Below the pieces are notes generated by a model. It did no database searches and had not been told where the DNA came from. It saw only the letters and a list, made by a program, of their open reading frames with translations. A stretch of 32,948 bases of DNA, taken from positions 1 through 32,948 of the forward strand of contig MU603992.1 of assembly GCA_025201845.1 (NCBI GenBank), written 5' to 3'. Made by a program: the position numbers and the translations under genes. Of this stretch, positions 17,440 through 26,250 are shown in pieces. Position 1 is the stretch's first letter. The number at the start of each line of letters is the position of its first letter. This DNA is from Martensiomyces pterosporus. Taxonomy: Eukaryota; Kickxellomycota; Kickxellomycetes; Kickxellales; Kickxellaceae.

Positions 17440-18646
17440 TGGTACAATAAAAGTGTGTGGGCACTCGGAAGACGAACAAGGAGGGCCAGAGAGTAGGAAT
17501 ATGGAATATATTAGGGCGGGGGTTGAAAGAGGGGATAATATTGTCAATATCAACAGAAGCGCAAGGAAAAGATTGGTGATTGTAGCTTTTAAAAATATCT
17601 CGTCGCACTAGCGCCCTTTTAAACTAAAAAAGAATCCGCAGAACACTTCCGCAGGCCAAGCTCTGCTTTGCCAATGCGAGAAATTGAAAAGCAACAAGCT
17701 GCGCGCTTCTTGGTGTTCCGCAAATGCAGCATCGCCAGTGCATTTTGTCGTGCTTTTCGAGGAGTGAAACAGGCAGTGATATTTCTCGCGCTCTGCGGCT
17801 CTTGCCCATGCACGCCCACAGGTCATTTGCATGAGTTGCATATGAGAATCCCCTCAATATACTCACAGCTGCGCTGGATGATGGTCTGCTAGAATCCTGC
17901 TAGCCTTGTTCCAAAAATAGATTTAAACATGGCTATGATCGTAGTTTTTACGCGAGCACCCTATGCGGGCGCCAATCCCGCTGACGAGTCCATTGTGCTG
18001 GCATTTGTAGCCTCCCACCTTCGCGTGGTAAGTACAGCTACACCCCCATTTCCACCACCCCCAAACCATGCACGGTCTACGTGGGCTGTGAGAGGCGCAT
18101 TGCGCTGCTGCTGGATAGTGATTGATATGTGCTTTTCCAGGCTGCATGCTCGGCCGCATATGATTTCACGCGCACCGGTTGAAACGTAGTAACAGCCCGA
18201 TGCAATGTCGTTCGACGAATCACAAATATGCCTGCCGCCATGATTTTCTCCTTTTCTTTCCCGCCCTACCCTTTATGAGTTACAAAGATGGACCGCTTCG
18301 CTGCTCTCTCCCCTTTCCAAGCATGCGAAAAACAGCGTCCTTTCGACTAAAGCGTGGAGTAAACAGGAAGCGTAGGAGAGAATAACAGCCGGCACACCTC
18401 TGCCACATCAGGCACTATGACTTGGGTATGGCGAAATCACATATTTGGGCCTACAACTACTGTGCTGCGTCTAAATATAACCACACACATGTGTACGCGC
18501 GACCTGTTTCTTGGGCCAAGAGCTAGGCGTGAACTAAAAATAGATGTAGTACTAGAACCAGAACCAGAAGCACTCGGCAAAAAAGAAAAAAGAAACGATG
18601 CCTATCCCTAGATATTTTGGTTTGGGTAGCTCCACCAGAGCGCTGG
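17440..18646. other. Intergenic, about 1.2 kb; possible very small spliced gene
   Basis: Apart from the promoter of receptor A, no convincing gene. A plus-strand ATG at 17929 opens 33 codons to a canonical donor GTAAGT (18028-18033). A good acceptor GCTTTTCCAG ends at 18140, giving a 113-base intron and 13 more codons to TGA at 18180-18182 (46 residues, no recognised similarity). This may be chance. The rest is A/T-rich, with a purine run near 18540-18600. Confidence 0.3.
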
Positions 18647-19729
18647 CTACAAATTGCCCTCGAACTGGTAGTACTCAGAGTTTGTACGGCTGTTATCGTA
18701 GGGCACCTGACCAGGCATTGCGCCATGACTGGCCAAGGCGCTGCGTTTTCCGCTGCCTAGTCCACTAGTCGACTCGTTGTTGGCCATCTGGTACTCTCGA
18801 ATAAGGTTGTACTGGCGCATGCGAGCCAAGAAGAACTTCAGGTACTCCTCCTTGTCGAAAACCGAGTGGTAGACGGGCCGTACGAGGAGCACATAGAAAT
18901 AAACCTGGGCGGTCGCAATGGGCAGTACAGTGTTTAGCGTGCCAAAGATGAAGGCCCTATGAGGTGTTGCTGGAATCCAGAACGTAACGATTCCGCCAAT
19001 AAGTGCACCCAGGGCCACAAAGAAGCACACAAGAATTTCGGTGTACTCGTTGAAGCAGGTATGAATGTTGCGCGCCATGAAAATGATAAAGATGAAGGCA
19101 AGTATCTGGAAAAAGACAAGTGCCATTGCGACATAGAAGTATGCCTTGCTGCCAAAGCAGAGTTCGAGTGGGGGTATGTACTTTAAACCAATGTTCTGTG
19201 GCAAAGCAGCAGCAACAATAGCGTACGCCAATGGTATTGCAACCATGTAGGCAACTGGATACCACAGGTACTTTCCTTGGACACGACGCTTCCAGATAAA
19301 AATGGCAATGAACTGGTACACCCGGAACTGGAACAAGCTCATCCACAGGTATCCACCAAGGCTCATCTTGAGCCACGAGTAAGTGACGACACACACAAAC
19401 CAGCTCGATTTGGGGGCAATCGTCTGGTTTGTGTAGACGTTTCCAATAAACCACGCAACAGTCGCGAAATACGTCCAGTACATGAGCGGCAGGTTCTTGC
19501 ACTTTAGCGGCAAGTACCTGCGCTGGAAGAACGTGTATAGCAAGAACAAAAAGTTTTTGAACAGGAGAGCTGTGCACACGGAGATGAGAATGACCTCTCG
19601 TTGGTCCGTGGGAGGCCTGACGTCTCCTGTCAGCACTGGCGGTGGCATTGTATAGAACTGGAATGGTGGGGTAGGGTATTGCTGTGGAATACAATAGTGA
19701 GTAGTGCTGGTGCATGTGCGCGAGAACAT
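18647..19729 (-). CDS. Seven-TM receptor-like protein B (RGS-GPCR-related, no RGS domain)
   Basis: Encodes 360 residues from the ATG at 19729, or 333 from the in-frame ATG at 19648, which fits the paralogues' N-termini better (PPVL...PTDQREVILISVC). The seven hydrophobic segments, LPLKCKNLPLMYWTY, ARNIHTCFNEYTEI and the post-TM7 block DKEEYLKFFLAR...NLIREYQMANNES are all present, closely resembling protein A. The C-terminus is EYYQFEGNL, with a YxxPhi motif at Y353-F356. The RGS domain is absent. Predicted role: membrane receptor acting through heterotrimeric G protein, ligand unknown. It lies 1.2 kb upstream of protein A on the same strand, a tandem duplicate. A TATA element is at 19774-19779. 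Confidence 0.85.
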   Translation of the reverse strand: MFSRTCTSTTHYCIPQQYPTPPFQFYTMPPPVLTGDVRPPTDQREVILISVCTALLFKNFLFLLYTFFQRRYLPLKCKNLPLMYWTYFATVAWFIGNVYTNQTIAPKSSWFVCVVTYSWLKMSLGGYLWMSLFQFRVYQFIAIFIWKRRVQGKYLWYPVAYMVAIPLAYAIVAAALPQNIGLKYIPPLELCFGSKAYFYVAMALVFFQILAFIFIIFMARNIHTCFNEYTEILVCFFVALGALIGGIVTFWIPATPHRAFIFGTLNTVLPIATAQVYFYVLLVRPVYHSVFDKEEYLKFFLARMRQYNLIREYQMANNESTSGLGSGKRSALASHGAMPGQVPYDNSRTNSEYYQFEGNL

Positions 19730-21189
19730 AGCCTCTGCTGCTTCAGACAGTGGTGAGAGCTTTTCTGCCCCATCTTATAGGCCGCGGTTTTTCCCTCGCC
19801 TCTTTAGCTACACCTTTGTCTCTTGAGCATATTAGCTGGCAAAAGCACCTTCAGGACCACTACTGTCTTGAACTGCTCTACTGCATGCACTGGGAAGCAC
19901 CCTGTGCATTTTAAGGCAATTGTGCATGTCCATCCCCCTTCCTCACAGCTTTGAATCCCCTGTGTGTACACGCTCCACCTTCGAACCGCTGCACAAGAGC
20001 AGCAAGGGCAGCCACCAGCACCACCAGCACCACCAGCAGCAATAGCACTGCAGGCTAGCATTCTATTGCTGGAATTCTACAAACAAGAGTGCGCATAAAG
20101 GCAAGCTGGATTGCTCCAGGATGCTGCAATGTGATGCGCAAATCGCTGTGGGGCGTTTTTTTTCCTACGCGACATGACACTGCTTGCCTCAATTTCGCTT
20201 GCTCATAAACGTATACTATGATGCACAATTCGCACACGGGCCCTCATCCATTCCACTGAAACTTTCATTCCAGGGACAGACACTTATGCAGTACTAATCC
20301 CTGCTTCTCATCCCAATTGCTGATAAAGCAGCATGCTTCAATGAGTCCTTCCATTGGACGTCCTGGGCAGAGCACCTCCACCTGCCGTGCTGTATCTATT
20401 CCTAGAGATGCAAGTGCTCCTCCGCGCGTGTTTGCACCCTTTTCTCACAAAATCTGAAAGCATGATCAAGTGCACTTAGCTGCTGGCGTTTTCCCTCGGC
20501 GATTGGCAGCTGTTGGTGTGCGCAAAACAACTGAGGCATGGCGCAAACACTCGCAAGCACACCATTCATGTTCGGGCACATTTCCTGGCAGTCTACAAAT
20601 GGGCCGAAAGGCGAGCAATTGACACTGGTTCTGCGAAACCGGTTAGCCCAGACTCCCAAACTCTGGGCATATGCTTTGCTAAAAGAGTCCCAGAGGCGAT
20701 AACAGCTGTTCTATAAATAGATAATGATGTTAGGTAAAAATAGACCGCATATACCCGCAACAGCTTTCAGCTACGCGGTTCATGCAGTCCCGCGCTCCTT
20801 GACAGACCGCTGCATTGTTAATTCCGCTACATGGATTCGCGGAGGCGATTCTATCGATATCTCGATGTGCGACACTACGCCCCGTTTCCGTTTAGACATA
20901 GGAAATCAGCAAGCACATGTGTGCCAATGGCGCTGGTGGTGATTTGCCCGCTCGCAGAAGGCTGCGCTCACACAAAATAAACCCCTCCCAGCTCCCGCCT
21001 GCTCCACTGCGGAAACGCCCCCCCAGAAAACTCAGTCTGGGCAATTGATGCAGCCCCCACCTCGCTTTCGCATTAAGGAAACCAGGGTGTCCAACACATA
21101 TTTCTCGCTTCACCATCTCATTTACCACAGCCAGTAGACTGCCTGTTTTAACGCTGATAAGATGCTTGAGATGTCAAAAAGAAAGGAAA
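19730..21189. other. Intergenic, about 1.46 kb, no gene seen
   Basis: Only short open frames in several overlapping frames. A CACCAG-type microsatellite (about 20012-20042) accounts for a Gly/Ala-rich minus-strand frame and is not coding evidence. An eight-T run lies at 20156-20163. Confidence 0.5.
19774..19779 (-). promoter_or_regulatory. TATA box of receptor-like protein B
   Basis: Reads TATAAG on the minus strand, 45 bases before the first ATG and about 126 before the second, which leaves both starts possible. Confidence 0.45.
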
Positions 21190-21654
21190 TCAGTACCTCA
21201 TGATGAGTGTGACTCCAAGAGCAAAGCCAATTGTCGAGATACCGCGATAAACAGTGTAGTCTCTCGTTGTGTTGCCCATGAATCCGTAATTGTCGATAAT
21301 CATCGCCATGACCATTTGAGCAACCACCGACAGCGCAACGCAAATCCCAACGCCGTGCCTGGGGATCATGATAATGATGGTGAAGACATAGAAAGCGCCG
21401 CATAAACCACCCATCCACGCGTACCAGGGCGAGTTGCCAAGTTCCGTGCGGTAATCCAGATTTGTAGCGCCCTTTGACTCGCCTAACCAGATGATCATGG
21501 ACAGAATCGTGCCGCCAAGGAATGTCGCATAGGACACGATGTTGCCAGGCACCTTCATGCCTGCAGCGCCATTGATCGTCGATTGGATCGCGAGTGCTAC
21601 ACCACCAATGATTGATAGGAATATGCAAAACCCAGCGTTATCGATTACAGACAT
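21190..21654 (-). CDS. Small DMT-superfamily membrane protein (YdcZ / DUF606-like)
   Basis: Encodes 154 residues with about five TM segments (roughly 8-26, 40-57, 78-98, 103-122, 135-152). The pattern matches the bacterial YdcZ/DUF606 family: an early GGVALAIQSTINGAAG, PWYAWMGGLCGAFYVFTIIIMIP in the middle, VALSVVAQMVMAMIIDNYG near the end. The length equals the single-repeat bacterial form; fungal members known to me are often longer two-repeat proteins. Members are thought to be small-molecule exporters, but substrates are poorly known. Start chosen at ATG 21654, nine bases inside a TTG-initiated frame. The last codons (ATG AGG TAC TGA) resemble a donor site (AG/GTACTGA), so a second exon is conceivable. 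It sits between receptor genes B and C on the same strand. Confidence 0.8.
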   Translation of the reverse strand: MSVIDNAGFCIFLSIIGGVALAIQSTINGAAGMKVPGNIVSYATFLGGTILSMIIWLGESKGATNLDYRTELGNSPWYAWMGGLCGAFYVFTIIIMIPRHGVGICVALSVVAQMVMAMIIDNYGFMGNTTRDYTVYRGISTIGFALGVTLIMRY

Positions 21655-22081
21655 TTTCGCCAAGCTCTGCTGTTACTGTTGCTGACTGGAGGTAGAAATA
21701 CAGGAAAGGTAAATACAACACAGAATGAGAACGGTAAGGGCACGGAAAGCAAAAGAGACGCAAAGCTGAAGAGGGGGAGTGCTGTTATCAAAAAGTGCTA
21801 TTTAGACTGGAATAAGGTGCGTGCTGCCTTGTGAAGGATGGGAAAATATTTTCTTCATGCTGCCGCTCTCTCCAGCGGGTAGCACAAAGCCCATTGGTCA
21901 CATTAACAGTGGCGACAAATACAGTGGATGGAGCTTCTACAAGAGCGTTACACAAGGCTGGTAGTTTGGATATCAAGGGATCAGCGGCTACACAGCATAT
22001 GCCTGAGTGCCAAAAAGGACCTGGTATGCAAATGGCACTTGCTCAGGCAACAATAAAACACAATCTATAATTCGCGCTTCC
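21655..22081. other. Intergenic between the DMT gene and receptor C
   Basis: No supported gene in these 427 bases. They hold the promoter of the DMT gene and the 3' end of receptor C. Confidence 0.5.
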
Positions 22082-23128
22082 TTAGACGACTGTGCGATGG
22101 AGGTACGAGTCCCTGGGTCCAAAGTTGAGCGAGTCGCCCAGCTCGATGTACTCGCCACTACCGCCGCCAACGCCGCCAACGCCGCCAGCCGGCTGGAGTT
22201 GCGTGGTACGCTTGCTCAAGAACTCGCTTCTCAGAGTGCTCGCCTGGCTCCACCTTGAAGTGTTCAGGGCACCAGTGTGCTCGTTATTGGCCATTTCATA
22301 CTGCCTGACCAGATTTGTCATTTTCATGCGGCGCATAAAGTACCTCAGGTGCTCCTCCTTGTTGAAAATCGAGTGGTAGATCGGGGGTCCCAGGATGATG
22401 AAGAAGTTCACCTCGGTAGCGAAAAATATTGCCAATGTATTCACAAGCCTCGACTCGAACAGCTTGTTGGGGCCAGAAGGAAGCCACCGGGTGCATGCAG
22501 AGATGACTCCAGCTATGCAGGTCAGGACAATGATGGCCACGATCTCGCGGAACTCGTTGAAACATGCGTTGATCTTCCGGGCCTTGACCGTCAACATCAG
22601 CGTAACAACAAGCTGGATTCCAAGGAGCACCAGCCCAAAGATGTATATGGCATTTTGGGTGATGCACGCATCCTCCTTAGAATCGTAGTCGAACCCGTGG
22701 TTCTGCGGTAGCGCGACAGAGGCGATTGCGTAAATCACAGAGATAGAGTACACGTAGCCGATAGGTATCCACAAGCGCTTACCAACGGCACGTCGCTTCC
22801 ATATAAATATCGTAATGTACTGGTAGACACGCAGCTGAAACAAGCCGATGAACATGAACACGCCCAAAGACATGCGAACCCACGCATAAGTGCTGACGCA
22901 GATAACCCAGCTCCGAGCAAAGTACGACGACTGGTTCACGTATGCGCTGCCGAGAAACAAGCATACCATTGAGATGTATGTGCCGTACATAATCGGCAGG
23001 TTCTTTGATTTCAGCGGCAGATACGATCTCTGAGTGAATGCATAGATCAGAAGTAGGAGGTTAATGAACAAGATGCCAAAGCAACACCCAATAACAATCA
23101 GGTCTCTGTTGTCATGGGGTTGTGTCAT
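22082..23128 (-). CDS. Seven-TM receptor-like protein C (RGS-GPCR-related, no RGS domain)
   Basis: Encodes 348 residues from the ATG at 23128, chosen because MTQPHDNRDLIVIG aligns with the paralogues; the frame is open to an ATG at 23470, but that extension is His/Thr-rich because it translates the CA repeat. Seven hydrophobic segments lie at about 10-32, 46-64, 72-106, 119-140, 160-182, 195-212 and 227-248. Shared features: LPLKSKNLPIMYGTY, ARKINACFNEFREI (183-196), a post-TM7 block NKEEHLRYFMRRM...NLVRQYEMANNE, and the C-terminal EYIEL (Y327). A Gly-rich linker (about 315-324) precedes the motif. It is more diverged than A and B are from each other. It is divergent from the 7TM-RGS gene across 1.15 kb. 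Confidence 0.87.
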   Translation of the reverse strand: MTQPHDNRDLIVIGCCFGILFINLLLLIYAFTQRSYLPLKSKNLPIMYGTYISMVCLFLGSAYVNQSSYFARSWVICVSTYAWVRMSLGVFMFIGLFQLRVYQYITIFIWKRRAVGKRLWIPIGYVYSISVIYAIASVALPQNHGFDYDSKEDACITQNAIYIFGLVLLGIQLVVTLMLTVKARKINACFNEFREIVAIIVLTCIAGVISACTRWLPSGPNKLFESRLVNTLAIFFATEVNFFIILGPPIYHSIFNKEEHLRYFMRRMKMTNLVRQYEMANNEHTGALNTSRWSQASTLRSEFLSKRTTQLQPAGGVGGVGGGSGEYIELGDSLNFGPRDSYLHRTVV

Positions 23129-23172
23129 GATAAGAGCCCCTCGGCGATATTGGTGTGCTCGTGAATATATCC

Positions 23173-23194
23173 GTGTGTGTGTGTGTGTGTGTGT
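23173..23194. repeat. (GT)11 microsatellite
   Basis: Eleven uninterrupted GT units, 45 bases upstream of the receptor C start, probably in its 5' UTR or promoter (read as CA on the gene strand). Confidence 0.9.
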
Positions 23195-24207
23195 TGGTGA
23201 AGAGGTATGCGGATGGTGTGAGTGAGTGATGCAGCAATGAATAATGCAATATGGATAATGAGCTATCCCCAGTTTCCTGCACTGGTGTACGTAGAAAGAA
23301 GCGAAAACTGAAACAAAATGCTGGTCAAGTAAAGAATGCAGAAGGAGTATGAAGAAAAGAAAGGAAACTCTAGCTCGCATCTTTAGGAACCACCGCTCGG
23401 TGAGCCAAAGCTTGTGTGATGGGTCTGCAAAGAGAATCTGCCCTCTCTTTGCCAGAACCTCAACTTGCATCCTATTTCCTGATGCCCTCCTCGTCTCAGC
23501 CTTTTTTGTGTATATGTATGCGCAATTCTGCCTATCTGAGATATTTATAGGTGCAAATCGTGACGTCTATATTTATACTGCTGCCCGCAAATCACATGCA
23601 CTCTGACATGTGGGTGGATAAATATACATGCCAACTTGTCCTCTGATGCACTGCTGCACAGCAACTCCAGCCTTGCAGGATTCATTGGTAATATATTGAA
23701 TTAAGCAGCAAGTGGATTAGCTGGAAGACATGGAGCTGCTTCGTCCCCACATGCAGAAACCGCGCACGCTGATTTGTCAGTCCCACCGCGATGGCAGCTG
23801 GTTCAAACCTTGGCACTTTGGGCTGTCTAGCAGCGAAATAGCCAGGATGCTGAAAAGCAAACTGCGCAGATGACACCCCCACCCGCTCTCGGAATGTGGG
23901 CTACAACCCACACACTTATTCCATGCAAGGTGCGGCGCGAATCTGTGAGGCAGCTAAACCAATTCTTATGCATATCCAGTGCATCCACTCGCTTTTGCAG
24001 TGCGGAAACAAAATTAAAACAGGAGTATCCCTCACGGCAACCTATTGCGGAAGGAGAGGGCGTCTCCACCGAAGCCTGCAGCAGGCTAATGCACTCAAAC
24101 CTAGCAGCTACATGTCCACGAAAGCGAAATAAATAAAGGATTGAAATATGCGCCATGGTCCGACATGTCCGCCTCTCCTTGGCCCCCTTGCTGCTTGTTA
24201 TTTCATT

Positions 24208-24216
24208 TATATATAG
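24208..24216 (+). promoter_or_regulatory. TATA box of the 7TM-RGS gene
   Basis: TATATATAG, 66 bases before the ATG. Confidence 0.6.
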
Positions 24217-24273
24217 TACTACCGCCTTTCCTTACTTTATTCGACTCCTAATTATTGCACCCTTTTCCCACAG

Positions 24274-26001
24274 ATGCTGCTGAAACGAAAGATGGACCCC
24301 GAGTGGTCCCCAGGCACCAAAAACTATGACATTCGAGTCGGTGTGATGTTTGCTGTTTATGGCATTTACACAGTATTTGTGCTTGTCACATTGGCCATGT
24401 TCGTCATCAAGTCACGCAACAGGCACAGCGGGCTGGACAAGCGGTCCGTAAGGCTTGTTGTGCTCCAGGCTATCGGATGCTTTCTTGTAGGCACAGATGG
24501 GCTTGTGAGCACAGCGCTGAACGACTGGGCGTGCTTCGTCCAGCTGTGGCTATTCAACATCGGATTCTCTCTGCTTATCACCGCAATCTCAGGCAGGGCT
24601 GTTCAGCTCATTGTCCTTTCAAAGATACACTCCCTAAACAACGAACTCTCCAGCAGCGGCCCACATACACTAAGCGTGTTGCAGAGCGAAGCGATGCACA
24701 GCCGCCAGGAGATGACTGAGCATGGCATTGACTCTGGCTTTCATATGGGCTCTTTCCCCGACACCATCAATGCTAGGCTGTCCGTGGCTATCCCGCCGAG
24801 AATTACTCCCGCTCATGATGCGGAGTTAGCATCGCAAATGAGGCTTGTCCGCAAACTGCAGTGGTACATGCGGGCTCAGACCTATGTCACGGACCGTGTG
24901 CTGACCATTTACGTCTCTGTGGCCACCCTTGTTGCGGTCATTATCAGCATAGTTGTGAATGTCCTCAACAAGGAGTTTTCCGTGCGGCCAGTCAGCATCG
25001 AATGCCGGCTTTTCTGGGGATTCGTTCCGGTTATCATCATCCTTTGCGCGTACCTCTTAGTTATCTGCCCTGCGCTCTTGCTGATGGTGTGGAAGCTTAA
25101 CGACGCCTTTGGGATTCGAACCGACCTTGTCATCTGCGACACTGTTGGCATTGTTGCCATGATCTTGGCATTCCTCTGGGAGCTCAAGTTTCCGCACCTG
25201 ACAGACATCTGGTCCGGCATGTTCTTTATGTGGAATGCCATGATACTGATACACATCTCTTCAGTCGTAGTGCCGCTATGGCATGCCACTCGGCACTCAA
25301 AGGTTGTTGCCTACAAGCTCCACCGACTGAGCCTTCCGGAATCCATGGGGTCGAGCGGCCAAGCACGGAATGGAAACAGAAGTGCGAATGATGGCAGACG
25401 TTCAGACTTTAACCGCATGCTTGAGAATACCCTCGAGTACAAACTATTCCGCGAATTTTCAGCTGCCTGCTTTTGCTCAGAACTAACGGCGTTCATTGAC
25501 GAGTACCAATCGCTCAAGGCGCTCACACTCGCTGCACTTGCCCACCAGGACTATAGACCAGATTCTCCTCTCCATCCCCCTCACACGCCAAACTCTACGC
25601 TGGTAGGTGAGGATGATGGAGAGCATGACCCCATCAGCGACCTTCGAATGGCCGCCAACTTTTACAGTGGCGGAATGCTGTTGAGTGCACACAGCTCGGT
25701 GCCGCTGACTGGTCCCACCGTGAGCATTTTGGACTCTGCGAGGACTGCTTATCCACACTACAACCTTGACGAGTCCACAGCATTCCCCGCCGTAATTATG
25801 GATAAGCTGGTCGAGATATTCTCAGTATACATCAATACTGGCTCTTACAGAGCGGTCAACATCCCGCCAATTCTGGTCCGCCGTATCCGCCAGCAGCTGG
25901 GCCGTCGGAGCATGTCCCTGACGATTCTCGATGAGGTCAAGGACGAGATCCTATTTATGCTCTACGCCGATGTGTACACTAGATACACCTACAACTCTTA
26001 G
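24274..26001 (+). CDS. Seven-TM receptor with C-terminal RGS domain
   Basis: Encodes 575 residues. TM segments lie at about 22-46, 60-82, 88-113, 207-230, 247-272, 283-302 and 314-336, with a long cytosolic loop of about 85 residues between TM3 and TM4. Residues about 383-575 form an RGS domain: it opens EYKLFREFSAACFCSELTAFIDEYQSLK and ends with AVIMDKLVEIFSVYINTGSYRAVNI and LTILDEVKDEILFMLYADVYTRY, the classical last helices. The two halves are separated by an insertion of about 85 mostly polar residues (420-503). Known family role: sensing an extracellular cue and accelerating GTP hydrolysis on G-alpha, as in fungal class VI GprK-like and plant RGS1 proteins. NDAFGIRTDLVICD corresponds to the FNEYREI loop of proteins A-C. 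An alternative start is M7. The ATG is preceded by TTTTCCCACAG, which resembles a splice acceptor, but the TATA box just upstream makes a 5' exon unnecessary. Confidence 0.88.
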   Translation: MLLKRKMDPEWSPGTKNYDIRVGVMFAVYGIYTVFVLVTLAMFVIKSRNRHSGLDKRSVRLVVLQAIGCFLVGTDGLVSTALNDWACFVQLWLFNIGFSLLITAISGRAVQLIVLSKIHSLNNELSSSGPHTLSVLQSEAMHSRQEMTEHGIDSGFHMGSFPDTINARLSVAIPPRITPAHDAELASQMRLVRKLQWYMRAQTYVTDRVLTIYVSVATLVAVIISIVVNVLNKEFSVRPVSIECRLFWGFVPVIIILCAYLLVICPALLLMVWKLNDAFGIRTDLVICDTVGIVAMILAFLWELKFPHLTDIWSGMFFMWNAMILIHISSVVVPLWHATRHSKVVAYKLHRLSLPESMGSSGQARNGNRSANDGRRSDFNRMLENTLEYKLFREFSAACFCSELTAFIDEYQSLKALTLAALAHQDYRPDSPLHPPHTPNSTLVGEDDGEHDPISDLRMAANFYSGGMLLSAHSSVPLTGPTVSILDSARTAYPHYNLDESTAFPAVIMDKLVEIFSVYINTGSYRAVNIPPILVRRIRQQLGRRSMSLTILDEVKDEILFMLYADVYTRYTYNS

Positions 26002-26250
26002 GCTTGCCACTTTGGCGTACCCGACATCGCGTACATTCTGCTGGCAGCCGCCTGGTGCTGAGGCAATCCACTCGGCTGATGCAGCCCACGTGTCTATTTT
26101 TAGCTCGGTCCCACAGCCCACACATAAATATTTGCAGGCTCTCATTGTCTGCCACTGCATTTCCCACACCGTCGTTGTTTCCTTTCTTTTCTCTGTTCTG
26201 CATATTTTCTTTGCCTTCTTTCTACTGACGACATACACACTCCTCAAGCC

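Larger units (their letters stand above)
23129..24273. other. Divergent intergenic region between receptor C and the 7TM-RGS gene
   Basis: About 1.15 kb containing both promoters. No gene seen. A tandem AATAAATAAA at 24128-24137 is not behind any plus-strand gene I can support. Confidence 0.5.

Noticed and set aside
20012..20042. Gly/Ala-rich peptide encoded opposite the CACCAG repeat
   Set aside because: A consequence of the microsatellite, with no start context or conservation evidence.
23129..23470. 114-residue N-terminal extension of receptor C
   Set aside because: The extension is His/Thr-rich because it translates the CA microsatellite, and it is absent from receptors A and B.
23761..23830. 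Possible second tRNA from a B-box-like GGTTCAAACC
   Set aside because: The flanking bases do not form a T stem or an acceptor stem.
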